Positions 32,706-41,132 of a stretch of DNA of 51,715 bases are shown piece by piece. The notes beneath the pieces are model-generated. The model was not told the DNA's origin, made no database searches, and saw only the letters and a list, made by a program, of their open reading frames with translations. Origin of the DNA: an uncultured bacterium (GTDB taxonomy: Bacteria > Actinomycetota > Coriobacteriia > Coriobacteriales > Coriobacteriaceae); contig CAJMPY010000020.1 of NCBI GenBank assembly GCA_905215385.1, positions 1 through 51,715 of the forward strand. Reading direction: 5' to 3'. Positions within the stretch are counted from its first letter, which is position 1, and each line of letters opens with the position of its first letter. The translations under genes and the position numbers were made by a program.

Positions 32706-34652
32706 ATGAACGCCCCCGTTGCCCAGCCCTGTCGGCAGCGCCGCCTGTTTGCGCGATTCGCTTCCGTCTGCGCACTCGTCGCGCTTGCGTTGTTGCTGCT
32801 GCCTGCCGCCGCGCACGCCGACGGCTACTCCATGAGCCAAACCTACATCGGCGCCACGGTTGAGGCCGATGGCTCGCTGACCGTTGTCGAGGGACGCCAG
32901 TTCGATTTCGACGATGACATTAACGGCGTGTATTGGGATATCAATACAGGCTCTAACCAGCAAGGCGGCTCGGTGGTCGTCAATGTGCTGAGCGTCGAGG
33001 AAGACGACACTGCGTTTAACAAGGTCGACAGCGCAAATAAAGGCGACGACGGCGTTTACACGGTGGAACAGTCCGACGACGGCGTAAAGATTAAGGTGTT
33101 CAGCCCTCACGAGAGCGGCGACAGCGCAATCTACTACGTGAGTTATTCCATGACCGGTGCGGTTATGAACTGGGCCGATACCGCCGAGCTCTACTGGAAA
33201 TTCGTCGGCGACGGCTGGTCGGCGGACTCCGATGACGTCGAGATGGAGGTCTACTTTGCAAATGCCGCTGCCGGGACGGCTGCCGTCAAGGGCGATAACT
33301 TCCGCGCATGGGGCCACGGCCCGCTGACGGGCGACGTGTCGCTCGATGCGGACGAGCCCATGGTCACCTATACCATTCCCTGCGTGCACCAGGGCGAATT
33401 CGCCGAGGCACGCATCGCCTTCCCTAGCGACTGGGTGCCGCAGCTTGCCGCTTCGGGCGAAGAGCGCATGTCAACGATCCTGAGCGAAGAGAAGGAATGG
33501 GCCGACGAAGCTAACGCCCGCCGTGAGCACGCGCGTGCGGTTGCCAGCGCGATTGCCGTGGTGTGTGTTGTTGTGGCGGTTGCCTATACCGGTGTAATCG
33601 TGATGCTCAAGCTGCGCAGGCCCAAGCCCAAGCCGCTCTTCCAGGACGAGTACTTCCGCGATGTGCCCTCCGCCGATCATCCCGCGGTGCTTGCAACTCT
33701 TATGAGCTGGAACGACGTGCCCGATCAGGCATATATCGCCACGCTGATGAAGCTGACCGACGACCGCGTGATCAAGCTGGAAGAAGCGACCGAGACCAAG
33801 AAGAAGGGTCTGCTCCGTCGCGAAAAAGAGGAGCAGACGTATCGCATCACAGTGACCGACGAGGCCTGGAAGGCTGCCAAGAAGGACGGCATCGATCGCG
33901 ACGTGCTCAAGGTCTTCTTCGCTGGCGTTAAGCCCGATAAAGACGGCGTCCGTTCGCGCACGTTTAGCGAGCTGGAGGAGTATGCCAGCGAGCGTACTGA
34001 ATCTGTTGGCGACAAGCTCGAGGACTATCAGAGCACGGTTAAGGGCAAGCTGGAGGAGTGCGAGTTTATCGCATCGGATGGCACTATCGCGATGGTGGCC
34101 GGCCTGGTTCTCGGCATCATCATTGTCTTTGGCATTTTGGGCTCTCTGTTCTATACCGACTTTGCGGACGCCAATGTCGGCGCCGCTATGATCTCGATCC
34201 CCGTCACGATCGTGGGCTTTGTCCTGAGCTGCACCTTCCGCCGTTACACGCCGGAGGGCGCCGAGGTGGCGGCTCGCTGCAAGGCGCTCAAGCATTGGCT
34301 CGAGGACTTTACGCGTCTGAAGGAGGCCGTCCCCAGCGACCTGATCTTGTGGAACAAGTTTCTGGTGATGGGCGTTGCCCTGGGCGTTTCGAAAGAAGTG
34401 CTGCGACAGCTGGCCGAAGCCGTGCCTGCGGACCTGCGCAACAGTGACGATTTCTACGACAACTACCCCTGCTACTGGTGGTATTACCATCACTACGGCA
34501 ACGAGTCCCCGCTCGATTCGTTCAACGATGTGTACCACGAGACCATCCGCGAGCTGGCTTCGAGTTCCGATAGCTCGAGCGGCGGCAGCGGTGGCGGCTT
34601 TTCCGGTGGCGGCGGTGGCGGCGTCGGCGGAGGCGGCGGCGGAACGTTCTAA
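32706..34652 (+). CDS. DUF2207 membrane protein
   Basis: 648 aa. A signal peptide (positive N-terminus RRLFARF, hydrophobic core to about residue 36, cleavage near AAAHA-DG) is followed by an extracytoplasmic beta-rich domain (to about 275), a membrane segment (about 286-306, AIAVVCVVVAVAYTGVIVM), a large cytoplasmic part with a charged helical segment (LEEYASERTESVGDKLEDYQ), two more membrane segments (about 465-505) and a Gly/Ser-rich C-terminal tail. This matches DUF2207 proteins, which are common in Gram-positive bacteria and of unknown role. ATG 32706 has AAAGGA eight bases upstream; the earlier in-frame start lacks one. Single gene, closed by a terminator. Confidence 0.88.
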   Translation: MNAPVAQPCRQRRLFARFASVCALVALALLLLPAAAHADGYSMSQTYIGATVEADGSLTVVEGRQFDFDDDINGVYWDINTGSNQQGGSVVVNVLSVEEDDTAFNKVDSANKGDDGVYTVEQSDDGVKIKVFSPHESGDSAIYYVSYSMTGAVMNWADTAELYWKFVGDGWSADSDDVEMEVYFANAAAGTAAVKGDNFRAWGHGPLTGDVSLDADEPMVTYTIPCVHQGEFAEARIAFPSDWVPQLAASGEERMSTILSEEKEWADEANARREHARAVASAIAVVCVVVAVAYTGVIVMLKLRRPKPKPLFQDEYFRDVPSADHPAVLATLMSWNDVPDQAYIATLMKLTDDRVIKLEEATETKKKGLLRREKEEQTYRITVTDEAWKAAKKDGIDRDVLKVFFAGVKPDKDGVRSRTFSELEEYASERTESVGDKLEDYQSTVKGKLEECEFIASDGTIAMVAGLVLGIIIVFGILGSLFYTDFADANVGAAMISIPVTIVGFVLSCTFRRYTPEGAEVAARCKALKHWLEDFTRLKEAVPSDLILWNKFLVMGVALGVSKEVLRQLAEAVPADLRNSDDFYDNYPCYWWYYHHYGNESPLDSFNDVYHETIRELASSSDSSSGGSGGGFSGGGGGGVGGGGGGTF

Positions 34653-34666
34653 CGGTCGTAAATTAT

Positions 34667-34715
34667 GGGATGGGCTTTTCTCGACAGCCGTCGGGGAAAG
34701 CCCATCCCCTTTTTA
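34667..34715 (+). terminator. Intrinsic terminator after the DUF2207 gene
   Basis: Stem gggatgggcttt (34667-34678) with aaagcccatccc (34697-34708), 18-base loop, followed by five T (34710-34714). Confidence 0.88.
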
Positions 34716-34745
34716 CGCGCTACCTACGAAGACTGTCCCCAGCAA

Positions 34746-34776
34746 CTAGTCATTTAAGAACGTTCCCAACGACTAG
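34746..34776. repeat. Short hairpin family A, copy 2
   Basis: ctagtcatt (34746-34754) and aacgactag (34768-34776) pair with one mismatch around the loop taagaacgttccc, almost the same loop as in copy 1 at 7842-7874 (taagaacgtccct). Not followed by a T run. Confidence 0.75.
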
Positions 34777-34790
34777 GTGCGGTTGCTGCC

Positions 34791-34829
34791 AAGGAGTGTC
34801 CCGGGGTGCCGGCACAAAAGGAACGTCCC
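34791..34829. repeat. Short repeat family B, copy 2
   Basis: aaggagtgtccc, palindrome gtgccggcac, aaggaacgtccc; see copy 1 at 32544-32583. It lies 15 bases from hairpin A copy 2 and 13 bases from the GNAT gene end, so the two short elements are clustered here. Confidence 0.7.
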
Positions 34830-34841
34830 TAGCTGCCAGGT

Positions 34842-35483
34842 TTAGGCTGTTAGATCGAGTTCGTAGAGGAAGCTTTCGCGCGGCATGGCGCGGCGGCGCT
34901 CTTCGCGGTTGGCGCGGTGCGTGGCCGTGCGCTTAAAGCCGTGCAGCTCGTAGAACTTCCACGAGCAGTTGGAGTCGGTGTACAGGTGCGCCCTCGTCGC
35001 TCCAAGCGAGGACAGGTGCGAGACTGCGGCATCGAGCAGAACCGTGCCAACGCCCAGGCCATGGACATCGCGATCCACGGCAAGCAGCGTGACCTCGTTG
35101 TCGTGCGGCAACGGGCTGCTCTCGAGCAGACGGTTGTTGGTTCGGATGGTTGCGCGTACAAACGAGAGATACTCGGCGCAGGCATCGGGCTCCAGCTCAC
35201 GCATCTGCGATAGCAGCGCGCGTTCGGTATCCATCCAGTGTTCCTTAACGGTGGCGCCGGAGCTCTGTCCCGCACGCGCGAGCGAAATGCCACGCGCCTG
35301 ACCGTCAATCACCGCAACCTGCGAAAACGTCGACGACGAAAGGCAGTAGGCAAGGTCGCACGCGGCCTCGAGGCGGTTGTACTCATCGTTATCCGAATTG
35401 TTATGCCAAAGCTGCTGCAGAATCAGCGCGATGGCGTCGAAGTCTTCGGTATCAAACGGTCGGTAGAGAACCCGCGAGACCAT
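34842..35483 (-). CDS. GNAT-family acetyltransferase
   Basis: 213 aa. The acetyl-CoA site is in LAVDRDVHGLGVGTVLLDAA (Q/RxxGxG/A-type loop), followed by YTDSNCSWKFYELHGFKR, the typical fourth motif with the catalytic tyrosine region. GNAT enzymes transfer an acetyl group to amines of proteins or small molecules; the substrate cannot be read from the sequence. The N-terminal half carries a longer than usual helical segment. Divergent from purH across a 276-base gap. Confidence 0.85.
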   Translation of the reverse strand: MVSRVLYRPFDTEDFDAIALILQQLWHNNSDNDEYNRLEAACDLAYCLSSSTFSQVAVIDGQARGISLARAGQSSGATVKEHWMDTERALLSQMRELEPDACAEYLSFVRATIRTNNRLLESSPLPHDNEVTLLAVDRDVHGLGVGTVLLDAAVSHLSSLGATRAHLYTDSNCSWKFYELHGFKRTATHRANREERRRAMPRESFLYELDLTA

Positions 35484-35759
35484 GGTGCCTCTTTCTTTTG
35501 CGGATGCATATCGAGCACAGTTCTACCACGCCATTGGCATCTAATTATGGTGCCCCTGTGTTCCATGAACTCACCGTGCCCGGTGCCGTGCCCATCCCCC
35601 CGCTCGTAAACTTTTTCTGCACAGCCGTGCGTTGCGGGATGCAACGTCGCGCTCGATGCGCTACATTGAATCAGTATTTTCAATGCCGCTGCGCGAGCGC
35701 TGCAGATCGACGTATCACCGACTCACAGAGCACGGCGGCGTACCAGACAGGAGGACTGC

Positions 35760-37367
35760 ATGGGATCTGATGTGAAGATCGCACGCGCGTTGATCTCGGT
35801 TACCGATAAGACGGGCGTCGTCGATTTCGCACGGACGCTGGTTGACGACTTTGGCGTCGAGATCATCTCTACGGGCGGCACGGCTCGTGCCATCGAGGAC
35901 GCGGGCGTTCCCGTAACCCCCATCGAGGAGTTCACGGGCTATCCCGAGATGATGGACGGCCGCGTCAAGACGCTGCATCCCAAGGTTCACGGCGCGCTGC
36001 TGGCCCGTCGCGATTCCGAGCAGCACATGCAGGAAGCCGCTCAGCACGGCATTAAGCTAATCGACCTGGTCGTCGTCAACCTGTACGAGTTCGAGAAGAC
36101 CGTCGCCAACCCCGAGGTCACCTTTGCGGATGCCATCGAGCACATCGACATCGGTGGTCCCTCCATGCTGCGCTCTGCCGCCAAGAACGCCGCGAGCGTT
36201 ACCGTCATCTCTGACCCGGCCGACTATGATGCCGTCCTGGCCGAGATGCGCGAGACCGGTGGCTGCACCACGCTTTCCACCCGTCGCCGCCTGCAGGTGA
36301 AGGTCTACCAGACTACCGCCGCCTACGACACGGCTATCTCCCGTTGGCTTGCCGCTCAGGCAAGCGACGTGGCGGACACCTCTGCCAAGCTCGAGATCTC
36401 GCTGGAGAAGGTCGACGACCTGCGCTATGGTGAGAATCCTCAGCAAAAGGCTACGGTCTACCGCTTTGCCGAGGGCTGCGAGAACACCGCGAGCTCTCAG
36501 TTCCCGCTTGTGGGCTCCGAGCAGATCCAGGGCAAGCCGCTCAGCTACAACAACTATCTGGACGCCGATGCCGCTTGGAACCTGGTCCGCGAGTTCGACG
36601 AGCCGGCCTGCGTGATCCTCAAGCATCAGAACCCCTGCGGTTCCGCCGTTGCCGAGGACATCACGGCCGCCTACGACCGCGCTTTTGCCTGCGATCCCAA
36701 GAGCGCCTTCGGCGGCATCATCGCCTGCAACCGTGAGGTTCCCTTTGAGCTGGTTGAGCACTTTGCCGATCAGAACAAGCAGTTCGTCGAGGTCATCATC
36801 GCCCCGAGCTACACCGATGAGGCACTCGAACGCATGGCTAAGCGTCCCAACCTGCGCGTGCTGGCTACCGGCGGCGTGGACCACGGCGCCCAGGTGGAGC
36901 TGCGCTCCATCGACGGCGGCATGCTGGTGCAGGAAGTTGACCACGTGACCGAGGATCCCGCGACCTTTACGTTCCCCACCGATCGCAAGCCCACCGACGC
37001 TGAGATGGCCGAGCTCGAGTTTGCCTGGAAGGTCTGCAAGGGCGTCAAGTCCAACGCCATCCTGGTCTCCAAGGGCAAGGCCGGCATTGGCATGGGCCCC
37101 GGTCAGCCCAACCGCGTTGACTCTGCGCTGCTTGCCTGCGAGCGCGCCGAGGACTTCTGCGAGCGCGAGGGCGTGGAGAAGGGCGGCTTTGCCTGCGCAA
37201 GCGACGCGTTCTTCCCGTTCCGCGACAACGTCGACGTGCTTGCCGCACACGGCGTGACCTGCATCATCCAGCCCGGCGGCTCCAAGCGCGATGACGAGAG
37301 CATCCAGGCCTGCAACGAGCATGGTATTGCGATGGTCTTCACGGGTGCCAGGCATTTTAGGCACTAG
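35760..37367 (+). CDS. purH: Bifunctional AICAR formyltransferase / IMP cyclohydrolase
   Basis: Last two steps of de novo IMP synthesis. 535 aa. N-terminal IMP cyclohydrolase domain (about 1-200) with STGGTA, GYPEMMDGRVKTLHPKVHG and HIDIGGPSMLRSAAKN; C-terminal formyltransferase domain from about 205 with LRYGENPQQKA, ILKHQNPCGSA, FGGIIACNREV and SDAFFPFRDNVD. AICAR, a by-product of HisF, is the substrate, so this gene is metabolically linked to the his cluster, though 30 kb away. ATG 35760 has GGAGG at 35751-35755. The 276-base upstream gap shows no recognisable riboswitch. Ends in foldback element family 1, copy B. Confidence 0.97.
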   Translation: MGSDVKIARALISVTDKTGVVDFARTLVDDFGVEIISTGGTARAIEDAGVPVTPIEEFTGYPEMMDGRVKTLHPKVHGALLARRDSEQHMQEAAQHGIKLIDLVVVNLYEFEKTVANPEVTFADAIEHIDIGGPSMLRSAAKNAASVTVISDPADYDAVLAEMRETGGCTTLSTRRRLQVKVYQTTAAYDTAISRWLAAQASDVADTSAKLEISLEKVDDLRYGENPQQKATVYRFAEGCENTASSQFPLVGSEQIQGKPLSYNNYLDADAAWNLVREFDEPACVILKHQNPCGSAVAEDITAAYDRAFACDPKSAFGGIIACNREVPFELVEHFADQNKQFVEVIIAPSYTDEALERMAKRPNLRVLATGGVDHGAQVELRSIDGGMLVQEVDHVTEDPATFTFPTDRKPTDAEMAELEFAWKVCKGVKSNAILVSKGKAGIGMGPGQPNRVDSALLACERAEDFCEREGVEKGGFACASDAFFPFRDNVDVLAAHGVTCIIQPGGSKRDDESIQACNEHGIAMVFTGARHFRH

Positions 37368-37469
37368 GGCTTTCCCAAGCACCCGACCTTGCCCCTCAAA
37401 CCGTCGCTTGCGTACATTTAGTACGCGGCGCTCCTCTTTCGGGGCAATCTCGGGCACTTGGAAAACCCT
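37366..37469. repeat. Foldback element family 1, copy B
   Basis: About 104 bases overlapping the purH stop codon. Outer arms pair agggctttcccaagcaccc with the complement of gggcacttggaaaaccct; the tip stem gtac-attta-gtac sits at 37412-37424. Inner segments ctcaaaccgtcgct and cgctcctctttcg are the same as in copy A (6807-6905), whereas outer pairs have changed on both arms. Confidence 0.85.
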
Positions 37470-37497
37470 TAATGGGATGTTGTTCTATCCCATTAAG
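37468..37497. other. Perfect hairpin after the foldback element
   Basis: cttaatgggat (37468-37478) and atcccattaag (37487-37497) pair perfectly over 11 bp around gttgttct. No T run follows; it lies between purH and the next terminator. Confidence 0.65.
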
Positions 37498-37537
37498 TTG
37501 ATCGGTCGCCTGACCATATCGTCAAAATAATCTCTGC

Positions 37538-37573
37538 AAAAGACGGCCGCTCCGTTTGGAGGGCCGTCTTTTT
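37538..37573 (+). terminator. Intrinsic terminator
   Basis: Stem aaaagacggcc (37538-37548) with ggccgtctttt (37562-37572), preceded by A and followed by T; ends the purH transcript, 17-40 bases before the next gene. Confidence 0.85.
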
Positions 37574-37613
37574 GGTATAAGAGGACGGAATGACTAACAC
37601 GAAAGGTATGACC

Positions 37614-38321
37614 ATGCCCCAGATTGATGATGCAGAGCTGTTTGGCAATGCCGAGGACCGGCGTGCGTACGAGGACTTTTGCGCCAATCAGGAGGCGGTC
37701 GAGAAGTTTACGCTCGACAAGCCCGCGCTTATCTGCCGTTGGCGCATGTCCAACAAAAAGGTGCCCATGCTCAACCGTCACATTCGCGCGCTGTCCGAGC
37801 GCTTGGTGCAGGGCGAGCCGCTTACCCATAACATGCTCAGCTGGGCCAAGCAGCACGTTGAGTGGTCGCTTGCCGAGGGCGATTACACCGCGCACGACGG
37901 CGTGCTCATGCTGGTGATCGACGTTAACGGCAATGCCGCCATGACGGTGGGTGAGTACGAGCCGCTGGCCGATACTTCGGCCAAGGCGCTGCGTGCCCGC
38001 TCCGCCGAGGCCCGCTCCGAGGCCGACGAAACCGGCGTGGCGCCCGAGCTGCTCGCTGCCGTCAACAACGGCGAGCTGGCCTTTGTGGCGCCGGCGGACG
38101 AGTGCCTGTGTGGCACGGCGACGCTCATAGAGCAGCTGGCCCAGACCAAGGGCATCCCGGTCACGCGCGTGGACATTCCCGCACAGCTCAAGGGCGCCTT
38201 GTTCCTGGTAAGCGACGAGCACGGCGTGGTGCCTGCCACCGACGCCGACGCCGCCGAGTCTGATGCCGCGACGGTCGCCTTCTTTGCCGACGGCTACGAA
38301 AAGCTTCGCGCCCGCCGCTAA
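37614..38321 (+). CDS. Unknown protein, distantly reminiscent of fold-type IV aminotransferases
   Basis: 235 aa, acidic, no membrane span or signal peptide. The C-terminal stretch CLCGTATLIEQLAQTKGIPV, followed by an SDEHGVVPA segment, recalls the layout of branched-chain aminotransferase and 4-amino-4-deoxychorismate lyase ends, but the PLP lysine and other key residues are not evident, so I would not assign an activity. Start: ATG 37614 has AAAGG seven bases before it; ATG 37590 (GAGGA four bases before) would add eight residues. Preceded by a terminator, so it has its own promoter. Confidence 0.7.
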   Translation: MPQIDDAELFGNAEDRRAYEDFCANQEAVEKFTLDKPALICRWRMSNKKVPMLNRHIRALSERLVQGEPLTHNMLSWAKQHVEWSLAEGDYTAHDGVLMLVIDVNGNAAMTVGEYEPLADTSAKALRARSAEARSEADETGVAPELLAAVNNGELAFVAPADECLCGTATLIEQLAQTKGIPVTRVDIPAQLKGALFLVSDEHGVVPATDADAAESDAATVAFFADGYEKLRARR

Positions 38322-38500
38322 ATGATTATTCTGGGACGGGGATTAAAGAATCATTTTGGTTCCCGCCACCGCTGCGAGTGCGAGGCGGACAAAACGCCCC
38401 CGCTCGCGAACAGTTCTGTCACCTTGGCGACGTGCGTGGCGCGCACCTGCAGTTTCGCAGCCATAATGGTGGCAAGACAATCAAGAGGGGAGCGGAATCC

Positions 38501-39172
38501 ATGGCGCTAATCTATATCGTTGAGGACGACGAGCCCATTCGTCGTGAGCTTGTCGACATCCTTGCCCGCGCCGGGTTTGAAATCGAGGCCTGCGAATCGT
38601 TCGAGCATGTCTCGCGCGATATTCTCGCCGCCGCGCCCGACCTGGTGCTGCTCGACCTCACGCTTCCCGTCAAGGACGGCCAGCATATCTGCCACGAGGT
38701 TCGCCGCGAATCCGAGGTCCCCATCATCGTCCTCACGTCGCGCACGACCGAGATCGACGAGGTCATGGCCATGACGCTCGGCGCGGACGACTTCGTTCCC
38801 AAGCCCTATAGCGCACGCGTGCTCGTGGCGCGCATCAATGCCTTGCTGCGTCGCACCGCGGCGGCGGGCGAGCGCAGCACGCTCGTCCACAAGGGGCTGG
38901 AGCTCGACCTCGCCCGCTCCATGGTCACCAACACGCAAACCGGCACTAGCACCGAGCTCACCAAAAACGAGCTGCGTATCCTCTCGCTGCTTCTGAGCCG
39001 CGCGGGCAAGATCGTTTCGCGCTCGGCCATCATGCAGGACCTGTGGGACTCCGACGCCTTCGTGGACGACAATACGCTCACCGTCAACATCAACCGCCTG
39101 CGCACCACGCTCGAAAAAATCGGCATCAAGGGGTATTTGACGACGCATCGCGGCCAAGGCTATTCGGTCTAG
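38501..39172 (+). CDS. Response regulator of the BceR/OmpR type
   Basis: 223 aa. Receiver: VEDDEPIRREL acidic pair, LVLLDLTLPVKDG phospho-aspartate, VPKPYSARVLVARI with the conserved lysine. Winged-helix output domain: LTKNELRILSLLLSRAGKIV, NINRLRTTLEKIG and HRGQGYSV. Start ATG 38501 after GAGGGGAG. It is followed nine bases later by its kinase. BceRS-like systems usually flank BceAB-type peptide antibiotic transporters; none is found here. Confidence 0.9.
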   Translation: MALIYIVEDDEPIRRELVDILARAGFEIEACESFEHVSRDILAAAPDLVLLDLTLPVKDGQHICHEVRRESEVPIIVLTSRTTEIDEVMAMTLGADDFVPKPYSARVLVARINALLRRTAAAGERSTLVHKGLELDLARSMVTNTQTGTSTELTKNELRILSLLLSRAGKIVSRSAIMQDLWDSDAFVDDNTLTVNINRLRTTLEKIGIKGYLTTHRGQGYSV

Positions 39173-39181
39173 GGGCCGGCT

Positions 39182-40225
39182 ATGTCGTTTGGCAAGTTCT
39201 TTAAAGATGCACTGCTTCCCGTCGCCGTGTGGACGTGCGGCGTGCTGCTGAGCTGCTTTGTGCTGACGGTCGCCGGCGCACCCGTTTCTATCGTGGTCGT
39301 GGCGGTTGGCGTGTCCTTTATCTTCGGTATGCTCGGCATCGTGATCGAGTACGCTCGCCGTCGCCGTTTTCTGCGTCAGTTGGAGCGCGCGGCAGAGGAG
39401 CTCGAGAGTCCCGCATGGGTCCAGGAGATGGTGCAATGCCCGACCTATGCCGAGGGCGAGCTCGAGTACGAGGTCTTGCGCCGGGTGGGCAAGGCGGCAT
39501 GCGACGAGGTTGCCGAAGGCCGGCGTCAGACCGATGACTATCGCGACTATATCGAGAGCTGGGTCCACGAGGCCAAGCTGCCCCTGGCGGCGGCCCATCT
39601 GATTTTGGAAAACCTGGATGGCAGCGAAGACGACCTGTCGCGTGTGGATGACCTGGGTCGCGAGCTGGCTCGCGTGGAGCGCTATATCGACCAGGCACTG
39701 TACTACGCGCGCTCGGAAGTCGTGGAGCGCGACTACCTGATTCGTCGCTGGAATCTCAAGACCTTGGTGACGGGCGCGATTAAAGCCAACGCGCGCGAGC
39801 TTATCGCGGCGCACGTGGCTCCGGTGTGCGAGAACCTCGACTTTGAGGTCTTTACCGACGAGAAGTGGCTCGAGTTTATTCTAGGCCAGCTTATTCAGAA
39901 CAGCATCAAATATGCGCGCGAGGACGGCGCAAAGATCGTGTTTTCGGGCGCGTTGCTGGACGAGGGCCTGGCGAGCGAACGCATCGAGCTTACCGTCGCG
40001 GACAACGGCTGCGGCGTGAGCGCGGCCGACCTGCCGCGCGTGTTCGAGAAGGGTTTTACCGGCGACAACGGCCGCACCACCAAGCGCGCAACGGGCATCG
40101 GCCTCTACCTGGTGGCGCGCCTGTGCTCCAAGATGGGCATCGACGTCACCGCGGCATCCGAGCCCGGCGAAGGCTTCGTCGTAACATTCGCGTTTTCAAC
40201 GAATAAGTTTCAATATTTCGAGTAA
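39182..40225 (+). CDS. Intramembrane-sensing histidine kinase (BceS-like)
   Basis: 347 aa. Two membrane segments close together near the N-terminus (about 9-31 and 34-56) with almost no extracytoplasmic loop, the mark of intramembrane-sensing kinases. The H box is ESWVHEAKLPLAAAHLILEN; N box LGQLIQNSIKYA; G boxes VADNGCGVSAADL and TGIGLYLV; F box FEKGFTG. BceS-type kinases sense through a partner BceAB transporter, which is absent in this window, so the signal input is unclear. Ends before a terminator. Confidence 0.88.
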   Translation: MSFGKFFKDALLPVAVWTCGVLLSCFVLTVAGAPVSIVVVAVGVSFIFGMLGIVIEYARRRRFLRQLERAAEELESPAWVQEMVQCPTYAEGELEYEVLRRVGKAACDEVAEGRRQTDDYRDYIESWVHEAKLPLAAAHLILENLDGSEDDLSRVDDLGRELARVERYIDQALYYARSEVVERDYLIRRWNLKTLVTGAIKANARELIAAHVAPVCENLDFEVFTDEKWLEFILGQLIQNSIKYAREDGAKIVFSGALLDEGLASERIELTVADNGCGVSAADLPRVFEKGFTGDNGRTTKRATGIGLYLVARLCSKMGIDVTAASEPGEGFVVTFAFSTNKFQYFE

Positions 40226-40274
40226 CGCACGCGGCAGACGCCCACCCAAACAAAAACGTGCAGCCCAAACAAAA

Positions 40275-40309
40275 CGTGCCACCCCAAACGGGGCGGCACG
40301 CTATCTTTT
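40275..40309 (+). terminator. Intrinsic terminator after the kinase gene
   Basis: Stem cgtgccacccc (40275-40285) with ggggcggcacg (40290-40300), loop aaac, one G:U pair, followed by ctatctttta. Confidence 0.8.
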
Positions 40310-40340
40310 ATCAGCCAACTCGCTGAAGTAAGGCTGCGAA

Positions 40341-40433
40341 GGCCGCGGGGCCGGGAGGGGTTTCCTAAGGGCACATCCCGCAGCCGCAACGCGGCGAGGA
40401 CGTGCCCGTGGAAACCCCGCAGGCCCCGCGGCC
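40341..40433. repeat. Foldback element, single copy (family 4)
   Basis: 93 bases between convergent genes. Outer arms ggccgcggggcc (40341-40352) and ggccccgcggcc (40422-40433) pair perfectly, then ggggtttcc with ggaaacccc, and an inner stem gggcac with gtgccc surrounds a GC-rich tip. Longer than any terminator here and with no T run. No second copy in the window. Confidence 0.8.
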
Positions 40434-40446
40434 GGTGGGAGCAACG

Positions 40447-40884
40447 CTACTTCACGACCAAAATGTCGCAGTCCGTATTGCGCAGCAGGAACGTCGAAAT
40501 CGAACCCAGCAGCGCATACTTGATCGAGGACAGGCCGCGGGCGCCGCAGAGCACCAGGTCGGGCTTGACCACGTCGAGCATCTCGTCTTTGAGCGTCTCA
40601 CGAATACGGCCGGCGCGAATCATGACTTCGACCTCGGGAATGTCGGGATTGGCCTTGGCCTCTTCGAGCTGCTTGGCGATGGAGTTCTTAAATGCCTCCT
40701 CTAGGCCGTTGACCAGATCGACCGGATAGGAACCGGCGCTCTCGAGCGCCGTGGAATCGATAACGTGGCCGATGATTAGCTTGGCGCCGTTGTTCGCGGC
40801 GACCTTGATGGCGCGTGCGAGCACAAAATCCTGCTGTTCAGTACCGTCGAGTGAAACAAATACCTTGGTGTAGCCCTCGTTCAT
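40447..40884 (-). CDS. Universal stress protein A family
   Basis: 145 aa Usp domain. The ATP-binding motif G-x2-G-x9-G-S is met by GARGLSSIKYALLGS near the C-terminus, with the following SISTFLLRNTDCDILVV, so it should be of the nucleotide-binding class. The N-terminus KVFVSLDGTEQQ has the acidic residue usually near the start of the fold. Usp proteins help survival under starvation and oxidative or envelope stress. Stand-alone gene; GAGGAAA ribosome site upstream of 40884. Confidence 0.9.
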   Translation of the reverse strand: MNEGYTKVFVSLDGTEQQDFVLARAIKVAANNGAKLIIGHVIDSTALESAGSYPVDLVNGLEEAFKNSIAKQLEEAKANPDIPEVEVMIRAGRIRETLKDEMLDVVKPDLVLCGARGLSSIKYALLGSISTFLLRNTDCDILVVK

Positions 40885-41132
40885 GGTTTCCTCCTTGGTC
40901 TATCGCACGGGCACGGGGCTCGTGCATCGGGCGGGCGCGGGCGCGTTGGCCGCCGGACACTTTATCTTGTTGCAGTTATACCCAAGGATTTGGGTTTGAC
41001 CGCTCGCAATTCTGTGAACGGGCGAGTTTTTTGGTAAGGGTAGGCGCAGGCGCGCCGCCAACGGTTGATAATGGGACATCGCCCGCACCGTCCGCAGAAC
41101 AATATCGGCGGGTGTCTAACGAGGGGGTCCCT

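Noticed and set aside
35484..35759. Purine riboswitch upstream of purH
   Set aside because: I looked for a conserved purine aptamer fold in the 276-base gap and saw none.
36057..37457. A 466-codon minus-strand open frame opposite purH
   Set aside because: PurH on the plus strand is unmistakable, and the antisense frame crosses a foldback element and has no family features.
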